Positions 30,153 to 38,201 of a stretch of DNA of 64,000 bases are shown one piece after another. The notes under the pieces are model-generated. The model was not told the origin of the DNA. It saw only the letters and a program-made list of their open reading frames with translations, and ran no database searches. How positions within the stretch are numbered: position 1 is the stretch's first letter; the number at the start of each line of letters is the position of its first letter. A program made the position numbers and the translations under genes. The stretch is from positions 3,100,001-3,164,000 of the forward strand of contig NZ_CP107008.1 of the NCBI RefSeq assembly GCF_025725685.1, given 5' to 3'. Origin of the DNA: Halomonas sp. M4R1S46 (GTDB lineage Bacteria > Pseudomonadota > Gammaproteobacteria > Pseudomonadales > Halomonadaceae).

Positions 30153-30335
30153 ATGGAAACATTAGTAGAGGTAATCAAAAATGCGGTAGGAAACTTTCTC
30201 GGTTCACTTCTATTCGCAAAGCTTACCGGAAGCGGTGAAACTTCAGGTGAGTCAAGAAAATCTTCATTCATTGAGCTTGAGATAAGAATGAAACCATTGA
30301 ATATAAGACTGAAAAGATGGAGTGAAAAAGAGTGA
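30153..30335 (+). CDS. 60-residue hypothetical protein under a hairpin-masked ribosome site
   Basis: METLVEVIKNAVGNFLGS begins an amphipathic hydrophobic stretch, followed by a polar middle and a basic C-terminus (RMKPLNIRLKRWSEKE). AAGGAG lies six bases before the ATG but is part of the hairpin at 30122-30145. No family was recognised. The short length, membrane-active-looking N-terminus and masked start resemble small toxins of type I systems, but this is inference. Confidence 0.5.
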   Translation: METLVEVIKNAVGNFLGSLLFAKLTGSGETSGESRKSSFIELEIRMKPLNIRLKRWSEKE

Positions 30336-30391
30336 CATAGTTGAAGTGATGTTTAAGAAATAGTCGCCCACCCTAACGCACGAGGTGTATC

Positions 30392-30418
30392 ATGAAATGG
30401 GTAGCGATCTACAACTAA
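30392..30418 (+). CDS. possible 8-residue micro-ORF before the terminator
   Basis: ATG at 30392 preceded by CACGAGGTGTATC opens MKWVAIYN, and its TAA is the first base pair of the terminator stem. The Shine-Dalgarno-like GAGGTG is well placed. It may be chance, a leader peptide, or the end of the same small-transcript unit as the 60-residue ORF. Confidence 0.25.
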   Translation: MKWVAIYN

Positions 30419-30438
30419 GCCCCGCCAACAGCGGGGCT
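30418..30438 (+). terminator. intrinsic terminator, usable from both sides
   Basis: AGCCCCGC-CAACA-GCGGGGCT is a perfect 8-bp stem followed by TCTTAGTT on the plus strand. It sits between the rightward small-ORF unit and the leftward gene ending at 30454, so it probably terminates both. Confidence 0.75.
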
Positions 30439-30453
30439 TCTTAGTTGATGGCT

Positions 30454-30954
30454 CTAGGAGTCTACCTCCCTGATTGATCCGTCTCTGTCCTTTTTAAACT
30501 GAGTCACCGAAGTGCTACCATCAGCATGATTCTCTTGAATGGTAAGCCCTCCTCCAGAAGCCCCAAAGAGAACTACAGAATCTAGCTCATGGGTTCTCCA
30601 CCGGCCATCATACCCTCCCCAGTAGACTCTATTTCCTTCAGTCTGACACTTATACTCCCATAAGCTGTTATCATTTGGGCGACGGTAGCTGACTTTATAA
30701 ACTTCGTCATTTACACGGGACGCTTTCATTATAGAGGGGCTGTGAAAGAACATTGCTCCTACAGCAGCTTTGCACACTCCTTCTTTCGAGTAATCCCCCA
30801 TCGCCGCATCCTCGGAATACTCGATTTCCCTTTTACTTTCTTGGGATACCTCAGCCTCCCCTTCGCTACTGCTTTCGCTACTACCCTCTGAGAGGAATGA
30901 AAAAACCAAAAATGCAACCAGGCCATACATAACAATCGACCCAATATTTTTCAT
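30454..30954 (-). CDS. hypothetical membrane-anchored protein
   Basis: A 166-residue protein with one N-terminal hydrophobic segment (IGSIVMYGLVAFLVFSFL), a Ser/Glu-rich linker (about 23-45) and a soluble domain containing VCKAAVGAMFFHSP and RRPNDNSLWEYKCQ. It is probably anchored with the domain outside the cytoplasm. AGGAG is close to the ATG. No family was recognised. Confidence 0.65.
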   Translation of the reverse strand: MKNIGSIVMYGLVAFLVFSFLSEGSSESSSEGEAEVSQESKREIEYSEDAAMGDYSKEGVCKAAVGAMFFHSPSIMKASRVNDEVYKVSYRRPNDNSLWEYKCQTEGNRVYWGGYDGRWRTHELDSVVLFGASGGGLTIQENHADGSTSVTQFKKDRDGSIREVDS

Positions 30955-31336
30955 GCTCCTGCTCCCCTATTTTCTTGATCCCTTGGTAGCCTACCATGGC
31001 ACGATTACCGCAGACTATTTGGTTTCTAGCCGAAACCCGGACATTCACCCCGCCCAGGGGGACGCTAGGCCATGCTCGATGCAGGATCGCCCCCGATCGC
31101 CGCTCCGAGCCCAGTCACTGAAACCCGGACAGTGCGCAGCCGCCCTTACCGCGAAGTGAACCGGCTGCCGTCGTTCGAAATTCGGACCTTTTCTGTACGT
31201 AGACAGGTTTACGGAATTTCTTTACGAAAAACCGCCCCTCCAGGGCCTCATGGAGAGGCGGTCGCTGCGTATAAAGAAAAACGACCACATTATGTAGGCC
31301 AGCTAACGGCCAGAAGCGGACTTTCGGAGAGTCCTC
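30955..31336. other. spacer with repeat fragments
   Basis: No gene seen. A dispersed-repeat fragment (AACGGCCAGAAGCGGACTTTC) lies at about 31305-31325 immediately before the first attC-like site. The spelling GGACATTCACC near 31048 may be a further decayed copy. Confidence 0.45.
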
Positions 31337-31441
31337 ATGTAACGCCAATATTCAGCGGCGGCCTTTGCGTAGCGAAGCGGAGAAAAGGCCGTCCGGTGGA
31401 GTCCCGTTATGGCCGGAACGAACTGCAATGACTTGTTATGT
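31337..31441 (-). repeat. attC-like integron recombination site 1
   Basis: On the minus strand the site runs from ACATAAC to GTTACAT over 105 bp, with an internal dyad (GGCCTTTTCTCC / GCAAAGGCCGCC region). The TAA stop of the gene at 31436 lies inside the R''-like box, as is common for cassettes. Confidence 0.65.
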
Positions 31442-31909
31442 TTTTTCATAGGGTTTGGTCACTTCTTGCTGGGCTACCTTTTGGAAAACAAATACTTTTT
31501 CCCGGGCAGACGCAACCATTCTGTCAACCAACTCTAATTCCTGATTATTTTTGTTCAGGAAAATGAATGCCTGAACGTCAGAGACCATGTTGAATGCTGC
31601 CACTCGTATGGGGTCACTTGAAATTATCTGGACTTCGTTAAATGCACGGAGATAGTCGCCGTAGGAATCAGAACCGGGAGCGCAAGTACTATAAAGATGC
31701 TGCTGAATCAGCTCTTGTGACTTGGCCAACAGATCTACGCATTTTGTTTTCTTCTCTTCCTGCAGCCTATAAAAATTCGCCTTCGCTTCCTTTCGATCTT
31801 CATGTTGTTGGCTTTTTATGAGCGTAAAAAAGGTGGCTCCGCCTGAAATCAAAGCTCCAAGGCCAATTTTAACCGCCGTATCAATAACTTGTAACCATGT
31901 TAATTCCAT
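31436..31909 (-). CDS. cassette gene: small membrane-anchored coiled-coil protein
   Basis: A 157-residue protein with one N-terminal helix (VIDTAVKIGLGALISGGATFFTL) and a long charged helix (KSQQHEDRKEAKANFYRLQEE region) probably forming a coiled coil. The start ATG (31907-31909) is chosen because the extension to 31975 reads through the attC site. There is no Shine-Dalgarno, so expression may depend on read-through from upstream cassettes. Function unknown. Confidence 0.6.
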   Translation of the reverse strand: MELTWLQVIDTAVKIGLGALISGGATFFTLIKSQQHEDRKEAKANFYRLQEEKKTKCVDLLAKSQELIQQHLYSTCAPGSDSYGDYLRAFNEVQIISSDPIRVAAFNMVSDVQAFIFLNKNNQELELVDRMVASAREKVFVFQKVAQQEVTKPYEKT

Positions 31910-31933
31910 CGCGGCATCCGATGCTTTAGAGAA

Positions 31934-31993
31934 ACATAACGCCCGCGTAAAGCGCGCAAGGTACGAGCGTCGCATTTGACGCGCTTGTTAGGC
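31934..31993 (-). repeat. attC-like integron recombination site 2
   Basis: Minus-strand GCCTAAC (R'') and GTTATGT (R') bound a 60-bp imperfect palindrome (AAGCGCGTC ... GCGCGCTTTACGCGGGC), the best canonical attC in the window. The stop codon TAA of the upstream cassette gene (31988) is the TAA of R''. Confidence 0.85.
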
Positions 31994-32725
31994 AACAGGG
32001 CAAGCGCCAATTTTTCGGGCGAAGTAGAACTCCTTGGCCCTAGCAATTGATTCTCTATTAACCTCCGCGAGCTGCTGCCTGCTGATCTTCTGGTCCCTTT
32101 CTCCCGCCCAAAAAGCGAATTTCGGCGAGATGGGAATGAATGCGAAGTCACTGTAGCCATCAGCCACTATAAATTCGCCATCTTTCGCCTCTATGAGGCC
32201 CCACTTGAAGTGGCTGCATGTATGCCAGCTGCTATCCAGTCTCATTTGTATTTGCACGCCAGATGTAAACCTAGAAGGGACAACTCCGCCATCTCTTACA
32301 AAGCTGCCCCACTTGCTTTCTAAATTTTCTTCCTGCTGTTTGGTTAGCATCGATCCTGAAATCCCATTCAGCAAACCATCTGGAGGATTGCTCAGATGAT
32401 ATTCGTGTCTAAAGCGCCATAGAAGACAGTAGCGAGAAATCGCTTCATGATTTCTTTCCGTGTAACTTTTTATATTGTCAATCTCTTCGTGGAAAGCGTC
32501 TTCTATTGGAACCAAGTAGCCTTTCTCTGCACGTTGATCCCACATGCGTTTGGTACAAAATATTTTAGCCCTTTTATGCCTCCTCACTAGCTCTCCTGAC
32601 TGGAGAAGCTTTACTTCCACCTTTTTGTCAGAATCGTAAAACAGCGAAATCGCATGAGCAGTGTGGAAATGCTGTTCGATAGTAAGCTGTCTAGGATTTT
32701 TTCTTTCTGTTGGCTCGTATGGCAC
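31988..32725 (-). CDS. cassette gene: hypothetical 245-residue protein
   Basis: Soluble protein with a basic N-terminal third (QSGELVRRHKRAKIF) and a C-terminal region EAKDGEFIVADGYSDFAFIP and ISPKFAFWAGERDQ that faintly recalls the end of DUF4238 proteins. It starts with GTG at 32725 after AAAGGAGACAGA. The gene ends in attC site 2 and follows attC site 3, so it is a complete cassette. Function not assigned. Confidence 0.65.
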   Translation of the reverse strand: MPYEPTERKNPRQLTIEQHFHTAHAISLFYDSDKKVEVKLLQSGELVRRHKRAKIFCTKRMWDQRAEKGYLVPIEDAFHEEIDNIKSYTERNHEAISRYCLLWRFRHEYHLSNPPDGLLNGISGSMLTKQQEENLESKWGSFVRDGGVVPSRFTSGVQIQMRLDSSWHTCSHFKWGLIEAKDGEFIVADGYSDFAFIPISPKFAFWAGERDQKISRQQLAEVNRESIARAKEFYFARKIGACPVA

Positions 32726-32738
32726 TCTGTCTCCTTTA

Positions 32739-32799
32739 GCCTAACGCGGAGCGAAGCGGCGGCCCGTAGGGGACGTCCGCCTTACGCGAATTGTTAAAT
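32739..32799 (-). repeat. attC-like integron recombination site 3
   Basis: Minus-strand ATTTAAC and GTTAGGC match both core consensus boxes exactly and enclose a 61-bp site with the dyad GCGTAAGGCGGACGTCC / GGGCCGCCGCTTCGC. It separates the cassette genes at 31988 and 32799. Confidence 0.85.
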
Positions 32800-33173
32800 T
32801 AAAGGTGCTGGTAGTCCTCGGGAACATAGCAGTATGCAACAATCTCGTACTCAGCCGCAGGATTATCAAGGTACACAATATCTCCTTCCTGCCTGATTCC
32901 CGGCATGTCTAAACCCTTAAACCTGGCCGCGAAAATTATGCCCCTCAATCCATTACCTCTTTCCTGGCAAGCATAACCAAGAGGAACGGCAGAATGCCTC
33001 GAAAACGAGCTGGATTTGAGTTCGCTTTGCGACCGGAAACCGTGATCCTTAATTGATCGTGCAAAACTTTCGCAGGTCCCGTGAAACAACACATTGGGGT
33101 CATCTTCTAGGCGACTGGGAAAAATACGATGTTCGAATTCTTCTCGTGGTTTTTCGAATCTTATTTCTTCCAT
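32799..33173 (-). CDS. cassette gene: ADP-ribosyltransferase-like protein
   Basis: A 124-residue protein with a pattern typical of the ART/PARP-like fold: VLFHGTCESFARSIKDHGF (strand with His, helix), SSFSRHSAVPLGYACQ (Ser-Phe-Ser then Tyr) and YEIVAYCYVPEDY near the end with a Glu (AAEYEIVAY). This could be a His-Tyr/Ser-Glu type transferase, a common toxin or anti-phage effector fold. The evidence is motif-level only. The ATG at 33173 is chosen over a TTG extension through the attC region. Confidence 0.5.
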   Translation of the reverse strand: MEEIRFEKPREEFEHRIFPSRLEDDPNVLFHGTCESFARSIKDHGFRSQSELKSSSFSRHSAVPLGYACQERGNGLRGIIFAARFKGLDMPGIRQEGDIVYLDNPAAEYEIVAYCYVPEDYQHL

Positions 33174-33206
33174 GAAAAACGACCACTTAGCTAGTTGGTG
33201 GTGAGA

Positions 33207-33266
33207 ATTCAACGATGAAGCTCAGCCGCGCGGCTTTGGCGTGTCGGTTGGAGCGTCTTGTTGGGC
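33207..33266 (-). repeat. attC-like integron recombination site 4
   Basis: Minus-strand GCCCAAC and GTTGAAT are exact consensus boxes 60 bp apart. The last 15 codons of the gene at 33222 lie inside the site, so its C-terminus is encoded by attC. Confidence 0.8.
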
Positions 33267-33911
33267 GTCAGTCCGAGAGCGCATCAATGCAAAGCCGAAC
33301 CAGAGGGTCCACATACTCATGACAACTGAGGAGACCACCCAGAGGAGGTTCCCGAAGTCTACCCCGAACCACCTCCCCAGGGCCCAGCCAGCGAAGGACG
33401 CAACCCCCGAAATCATGGCAATCCAGGCGGACCACGCTGGTACGACTCGTTCGGAACTTTGAGCCTCGTTTCCCGAGATCACGACGATCGATAGCGCTAA
33501 GAACGCAATTCCCGACGCCTTGCCTTCGGCAAAGGCCCACCATGCCTCGAAAATCTCCTTGGTTCCGGATACTGCGGCATTGGTCACTACAGTCGCTTCA
33601 GCCACGGCAGTTGTCATGGTCCAGAGAGCGCTCACGGTCAACACCGCCCAGGCCGTCATGGTCCACCCACTTGCGGCCAGGCGTGACCCGGAGCTCAGGA
33701 CGATCAGCCCCGTCACCGCAAATAGGGATAAGGAAGCGGCCGACACCCAATGGATCGCCGACCACGTTGTTGCCCCGTCGGCGATCTCTTTCATCTGGTC
33801 GCTGAGATCGTGGGCGAGGGGGCCGTGCACAATGAGTGCCGCAACAAGCAGGAAAGACGCGATCGCCAGCCAGGCCCCCGCAACTCTAAGTGCTGTATGT
33901 GTGTTCGGCAT
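33222..33911 (-). CDS. cassette gene: polytopic membrane protein
   Basis: A 229-residue protein with about six hydrophobic helices (AGAWLAIASFLLVAALIV, HWVSAASLSLFAVTGLIVL, MTAWAVLTVSALWTMTTAV and three more) and short loops. The start at 33911 follows GGAG; longer in-frame starts exist. It is GC-rich compared with neighbouring cassettes, implying a different donor. No family assigned; it resembles DUF-type four/six-helix inner-membrane proteins. Confidence 0.6.
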   Translation of the reverse strand: MPNTHTALRVAGAWLAIASFLLVAALIVHGPLAHDLSDQMKEIADGATTWSAIHWVSAASLSLFAVTGLIVLSSGSRLAASGWTMTAWAVLTVSALWTMTTAVAEATVVTNAAVSGTKEIFEAWWAFAEGKASGIAFLALSIVVISGNEAQSSERVVPAWSAWIAMISGVASFAGWALGRWFGVDFGNLLWVVSSVVMSMWTLWFGFALMRSRTDAQQDAPTDTPKPRG

Positions 33912-34036
33912 ATTCTCTACTCCGTTATCAGTGCGACCCTCATTCGTGGGATCCATCTTTACGCCAGATCTTTCATCCGAGTGCCATGAATCCACCACAC
34001 GCCTCGGAGTGGCCGACGCGTGGCCTATACGGTGTC

Positions 34037-34084
34037 GTCCAACGCTGCATTCACCGGCTTGTCCGGTGCAATGCCTTGTTAAAG
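34037..34084 (-). repeat. attC-like integron recombination site 5
   Basis: A compact 48-bp site: minus-strand CTTTAAC ... GTTGGAC with the dyad GCATTGCACCGG-ACAAG-CCGGTGAATGC. It follows the TIR gene stop by 11 bp. Confidence 0.8.
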
Positions 34085-34094
34085 CTTTTGGCCG

Positions 34095-34850
34095 TTACTC
34101 ATCTTCGGGGCCAAAGATTTCATCTAACTTTTGACGAATCCAGTGGCTAGGCACGACATCCTCCATAGCCTCTTCAATATCTCCTCTGTCCATGTCCATT
34201 TTTAGAAGTCTTTTGAGTAGTATCTCGGCGTGATGCTTTTCGATATGCCTTCCTGATCCACGGAGCACTCCCCGGGATACCCTTCTATTTATGCTTAACA
34301 CATTTTCGAGAATATCATTCAACACATCCTTATCTTCTCGAGCAGGATCTTTATCTTCCGGATCAAAGTCAATTATCTCTGAGATCTTTGACTCCAGTGA
34401 CGGCCAAAGCGCATCAAAAGATTTTTCAAGCCGATCTTCCTGTATTTTCCCTTGATCTAAATGCTTATTGATTGTCTTTAGTAACTTCAGAACATCTTGT
34501 TTTTCCAGTGTTGTATGATTTAGGTGCTTAATAGGTGAGCTAGAATCTATATCGCGAACTTGAAGGTCGATTAATACAGTACATACTCTATTTTCCGTTA
34601 ACCCCTTCGATAAGGCACCAGACTCAAAGAGCAGCCAAGGTTTGTTCTGATTCTCCTTTGTAACGAAAACTAAACCAAAATTAGTATCTTTAAGTTGTTC
34701 AAATATTTCATTCAACCAAATTGATCCGCGATCAATATCTTCAGAGGAGACCCATGGATCTACAGCTTGAATAACACATGGCAGCCAATCAGAAAATGCC
34801 ATTGCGACCTCATGACTTTTCCTTCCTGACCAGCTTAAAAATGACTTCAT
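34095..34850 (-). CDS. cassette gene: TIR-domain protein
   Basis: A 251-residue protein with an N-terminal TIR domain (about 1-140): MKSFLSWSGRKSHEVA, PWVSSEDIDRGSIW, FGLVFVTKENQNKPWLLFES with the putative catalytic Glu76 (LLFESGALSK). The C-terminal part is helical and charged. Bacterial TIR proteins of this type hydrolyse or cyclise NAD in anti-phage immunity (Thoeris and relatives). AAGGAG lies ten bases before the ATG. The neighbouring P-loop ATPase (34928) could be a partner, but each has its own attC, so co-function is not implied. Confidence 0.85.
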   Translation of the reverse strand: MKSFLSWSGRKSHEVAMAFSDWLPCVIQAVDPWVSSEDIDRGSIWLNEIFEQLKDTNFGLVFVTKENQNKPWLLFESGALSKGLTENRVCTVLIDLQVRDIDSSSPIKHLNHTTLEKQDVLKLLKTINKHLDQGKIQEDRLEKSFDALWPSLESKISEIIDFDPEDKDPAREDKDVLNDILENVLSINRRVSRGVLRGSGRHIEKHHAEILLKRLLKMDMDRGDIEEAMEDVVPSHWIRQKLDEIFGPEDE

Positions 34851-34869
34851 TCTCGAATTACTCCTTGAG

Positions 34870-34940
34870 CTTTAACGCCGTGGTAAACCGCCGGGACGGA
34901 GCGCAGCGGAGTACCGGTCGGCTTCACCTATTGGTTAGAT
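34870..34940 (-). repeat. attC-like integron recombination site 6
   Basis: Minus-strand ATCTAAC ... GTTAAAG, 71 bp, with the dyad ACCGGTACTCCGCTGCG / CGTCCCGGCGGTTTACC. The coding sequence of the P-loop gene ends within it (stop TAG right after R''). Confidence 0.75.
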
Positions 34941-36607
34941 TTCTTGCTTTTAATATAGCGCCGATTGCTCGTATTTTTTGGCTTTCTTTTTCTTGGATTT
35001 TGAGGTTTCGCCTTTTTCTGGGAAAAAGCTTTTCCTATATCCAAAGCTTTTGCAATACCAGGGTTTATCATTAATTTATTTGCCGCTTTAACCTTGGGAG
35101 CTATATTGTTTGGCGATCGTTCTCTATAAGACCAATGGTAGTAGCCCTCGCCAGAATCTTCTGTCTCTTCGGAATACCCAATGATATTTACATCATAAAA
35201 GAACTGCAAGAGTGATTCTGAATCGTGCAAATATTCTTTAGCTCGAATTTTCTCACCTTTAGCCCACTTGTGAAATTCGTTATAAGCTTCATCAAACTCA
35301 TCAAATGAGAACCGGGCCTTTCCATTTAAATAATGGAAAAATTTCAAATATATCCTGAAGTCTTCCTGCGTCATATAGAATGCAGAATAATTTCTTGCTT
35401 CCCCAAGCAAATAATCCGAAAAAGCTCTTGTAAACCTAGCGTTAGCGTGAAAGCCATCCTGAAAGACTGACCAATCCCCTTTGCCTGCGGATATCTGAAT
35501 CTCCCTCGTGATTTTTATAAACGTGAGAATGTCACGAGGCTTTTGGAAAGTCTGCCTTAACAATTTCTTAAAAACGAGGCCACCGAGGTCCTGATCCCTA
35601 TAATAGTTATTCCATGCATCTTCAGGTGAAGATTCAAATGTCTGTTGCCTAGAGAAATATCTCCCACTTACCTCAAAAAGCGGGGAACCCTTATATTCTT
35701 TCTCATTTGTGGCCCAATCTAAGTAAACAGTATTATCTTGAAGCCTAGAGTTAGAGTTATAAACATTAAGTGCGTGAAACACATCCGGGCGAACGAGAAG
35801 TACTATTTTAATGCGCCCCTTTGAATCCCTAATGCCATTAAAGAACTCCGTATTGAGTTGCCACGCGGCTTCAGATAATCCTTTTATACATTCTAGATAT
35901 TCTCTGTATGATACTCTTTCAGGTCGATAATCAATCCCGTCAACGAAAAGCACATGATTATCTTTTAACTTAAGAGACGAAATGGCGGATTTTAATTCCA
36001 TCTCTGTCTCTAAAAGGTGGTGTTTTAACCTTGGGGTTTTTTCGGTCTCGCTTAACGCTTCCGACGCACCCGCCTTAGCAACACCTTTTTGACCTAATTC
36101 TAGATCAAACTTATCGCTCGTAATCGCCTCAAACGCGCTTTCTATCTCAGGGTTAAGCGCATTCTTTGTCCACATTTCGATACTTTTTTCGAGATTATTA
36201 TATTTACCGGTTATCCGTGAAAAGATACCTTTAGACTTATTTATAACAAGATGGCCAACAAGAAAAAGTAACATTGATCGCCATGTATTGGCGTAGTCAC
36301 TATACTCAAGCTTCCCAGCTTTTTTTAAATTTATAAATCTCGCATACTGCGTTTCTGTCATCGTAGTTACTTGACATTTATTATTATCTAGAGCGTTGTT
36401 TTCTAAATAAACAGCATATGCTGTTTTCCCGGCTCCCTTCTCTCCCATCAAGAAATATGTTGAAGGGCTCAAGCACCTTTCCAAAGAGTCAGTAATCAGA
36501 AATACTTTGTTAAATAACTCCTTTTCTTTTCTTGATCGGTAGTTGAATGCATCGTTAAAGGGCTCTTGTAAAGCCCGTAATGATTTCCATGGTTTATCTA
36601 TAGACAT
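34928..36607 (-). CDS. cassette gene: P-loop ATPase of the Sll1717/FunZ type
   Basis: A 559-residue ATPase. Walker A is GEKGAGKT (55-62); a Walker B-like strand HVLFVDGIDY lies near 220, followed by YLECIKGLSEAAWQLN, KIVLLVRPDVFHAL and DNTVYLDWATNEKEY, a set I associate with the Sll1717 P-loop family. The C-terminal 100 residues are a winged-helix-like region and a very basic tail (KKAKPQNPRKRKPKN). AAAGGAAC precedes the ATG. Members are often found in defence islands, but their role is unknown. It is AT-rich and flanked by attC sites. Confidence 0.75.
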   Translation of the reverse strand: MSIDKPWKSLRALQEPFNDAFNYRSRKEKELFNKVFLITDSLERCLSPSTYFLMGEKGAGKTAYAVYLENNALDNNKCQVTTMTETQYARFINLKKAGKLEYSDYANTWRSMLLFLVGHLVINKSKGIFSRITGKYNNLEKSIEMWTKNALNPEIESAFEAITSDKFDLELGQKGVAKAGASEALSETEKTPRLKHHLLETEMELKSAISSLKLKDNHVLFVDGIDYRPERVSYREYLECIKGLSEAAWQLNTEFFNGIRDSKGRIKIVLLVRPDVFHALNVYNSNSRLQDNTVYLDWATNEKEYKGSPLFEVSGRYFSRQQTFESSPEDAWNNYYRDQDLGGLVFKKLLRQTFQKPRDILTFIKITREIQISAGKGDWSVFQDGFHANARFTRAFSDYLLGEARNYSAFYMTQEDFRIYLKFFHYLNGKARFSFDEFDEAYNEFHKWAKGEKIRAKEYLHDSESLLQFFYDVNIIGYSEETEDSGEGYYHWSYRERSPNNIAPKVKAANKLMINPGIAKALDIGKAFSQKKAKPQNPRKRKPKNTSNRRYIKSKKSNQ

Positions 36608-36630
36608 ATTGTTCCTTTTGTATCCTCAAA

Positions 36631-36700
36631 ATCTAACAGGTATTAGGCCGCGCGCTTGATATTCCACTTGAAGGCGCACGCGCGTTCAACAATGTTATCC
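36631..36700 (-). repeat. attC-like site 7 (degenerate)
   Basis: Minus-strand GGATAAC ... GTTAGAT with the dyad GAACGCGCGTGCGCC / AAGCGCGCGGCC, 70 bp. One box departs from consensus. It marks the upstream border of the P-loop ATPase cassette. Confidence 0.6.
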
Positions 36701-36726
36701 TGCGCGCTCGAACATGTCTCATCCTA

Positions 36727-36856
36727 TTGAAATTTATAGACATTAAGTATAGCTCGGCAGTATAACAACAATCACCGTGCATGCTGCATATCCCCAATGA
36801 ACGTGCTCGCTGCCTTTACCGGCATGGCCGCTTAGGGTCGTCAGCTGTCATGGATC
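36727..36856. repeat. dispersed island repeat, long copy
   Basis: This segment (CATTAAGTATAGCTCGGCAG ... CAATGAACGTGCTCGCTGCC ... CTTAGGGTCGTCAGCTGTC) is clearly related to 57001-57130 and to 50402-50475. It separates the cassette block from the GC-rich SOS block. The rest of the gap to 36926 holds no gene. Confidence 0.75.
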
Positions 36857-36926
36857 GCACGCTAAAGCGCCTCCTTTGGCTGCATCCCGCATGAGATTCT
36901 ACGCTGGCTAAGTTGCATACGTTCCC

Positions 36927-38201
36927 TCAAGATTTCACCCTGACCAGCTCGCTCCAGCGCGTCGTGTACCTCGGCGACCTCCTTTCACACCGTAGCCCCC
37001 AGGCATTGTCTTGCCTAGGTAACCCTAGTCTCACCTTGTCCCTCCCCAGCTCACGATTCAGTTTGTCGACGGTAGCCATCAAGCACTGACGGCGGATGCG
37101 CTCGGACTCACTCTGTGGGGTCTCATCCAGCGAAAGCTGGCGGTGGGCGTCGGCGGTGAGGTCGAGCAGCATCACGCCGACCTTCTGATAGCGGTAGCCC
37201 GGGAGGTAGATGGCGGCGAGGCCGCGGGCGGCGGCGTGGGCGATGTCTCGGGTGTCGTCGCAGGGCCGCGCCAGGGGCACCACGACGCTGTTGCGGTACT
37301 GGGGCTGGCTCGGCTGGAAGGGATTGGTGCGCACGAACACCATCACCGCGCTGGTCACGCTGCCCTGGCGGCGCAGCTTCTCCCCGGCGCGGGCGGCGTG
37401 CTGCCGAACGGCTTCACGCAGATCGGCGGGATCGCCGGTCAGGCGCCCGAAGGAGCGCGAGACCATGATCTGCTGCTTCGGCACGGCCATGTCATCGACC
37501 GTGACAGCGGGGTGGCCGCGCAGCTCCCAGACGATGCGCTCCGAAACTACCGAGAAGGCGCGACGGATCCGCTTGGGGTCGGCCTCGTGCAGCTGCCAGG
37601 CGGTTTCGATGCCCATCAGGGCCAGGCGCTCACCGGTGCGCCCGGCCACGCCCCAGAGCTCGGTCACGGGCAGTTCGTGAAGCAGCGACCGCGTGGCGGG
37701 CCCGTCAGCATCCAGCAGGCAAACGCCCTCGTAGGCGGGAATCTTCTTGGCCGCCCGGTTGGCCACCTTGGCCAGCACCCGGGTCGGTGCAAGGCCCACC
37801 GACACCGGAATCCCCGTCCACTGCTTCACCGTCTCGCGCAGGCGCTGGCCGCGTTCTTCCAGCGTGGCTGGGTCGAAGCCCTGGAAGCCGACGAAGCTCT
37901 CGTCGATGGAGTAGACCTCGACATGCGGCGAGAACTCGCCGAGCGTCTGCGTCACCCGCCGGCTCATGTCGCCGTATAGCGCGTAGTTGCTGGACAGCAG
38001 CACGGCCTGGCGGCGGATGTGCGGTGGCAGCAGGTGCATGGCCGCGCCCATTTCGACACCCAGGCTCTTGAGCTCGTTACTGCGGGCGACGATACAGCCG
38101 TCGTTGTTGGAGAGCACGCCGACCGAGCGCCCTTCGAGCCGGGGATCGAAGACCCGCTCGCAGCTGACGTAGAAGTTGTTGCAGTCGACCAGGGCGATCA
38201 T
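36927..38201 (-). CDS. umuC: DNA polymerase V catalytic subunit UmuC
   Basis: Y-family translesion polymerase. The 424-residue protein starts with ALVDCNNFYVSCERVFDP, has the steering NNDGCIVARSNE, the catalytic YSIDESF, and the C-terminal DUF4113 region (KVGVMLLDLTADAHRQLSL). The start ATG (38199-38201) overlaps umuD by 4 bp. It is GC-rich, unlike its cassette neighbours. Confidence 0.97.
   Translation of the reverse strand: MIALVDCNNFYVSCERVFDPRLEGRSVGVLSNNDGCIVARSNELKSLGVEMGAAMHLLPPHIRRQAVLLSSNYALYGDMSRRVTQTLGEFSPHVEVYSIDESFVGFQGFDPATLEERGQRLRETVKQWTGIPVSVGLAPTRVLAKVANRAAKKIPAYEGVCLLDADGPATRSLLHELPVTELWGVAGRTGERLALMGIETAWQLHEADPKRIRRAFSVVSERIVWELRGHPAVTVDDMAVPKQQIMVSRSFGRLTGDPADLREAVRQHAARAGEKLRRQGSVTSAVMVFVRTNPFQPSQPQYRNSVVVPLARPCDDTRDIAHAAARGLAAIYLPGYRYQKVGVMLLDLTADAHRQLSLDETPQSESERIRRQCLMATVDKLNRELGRDKVRLGLPRQDNAWGLRCERRSPRYTTRWSELVRVKS

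Noticed and set aside
29974..30162. 62-codon minus-strand ORF over the structured leader
   Set aside because: It is antisense to the hairpin region and has no start signal.
33207..33266. Terminator hairpins between 31-35 kb instead of attC sites
   Set aside because: Most sites have paired RYYYAAC/GTTRRRY-like boxes, variable centres and stop codons in or near the boxes, which terminators do not have.
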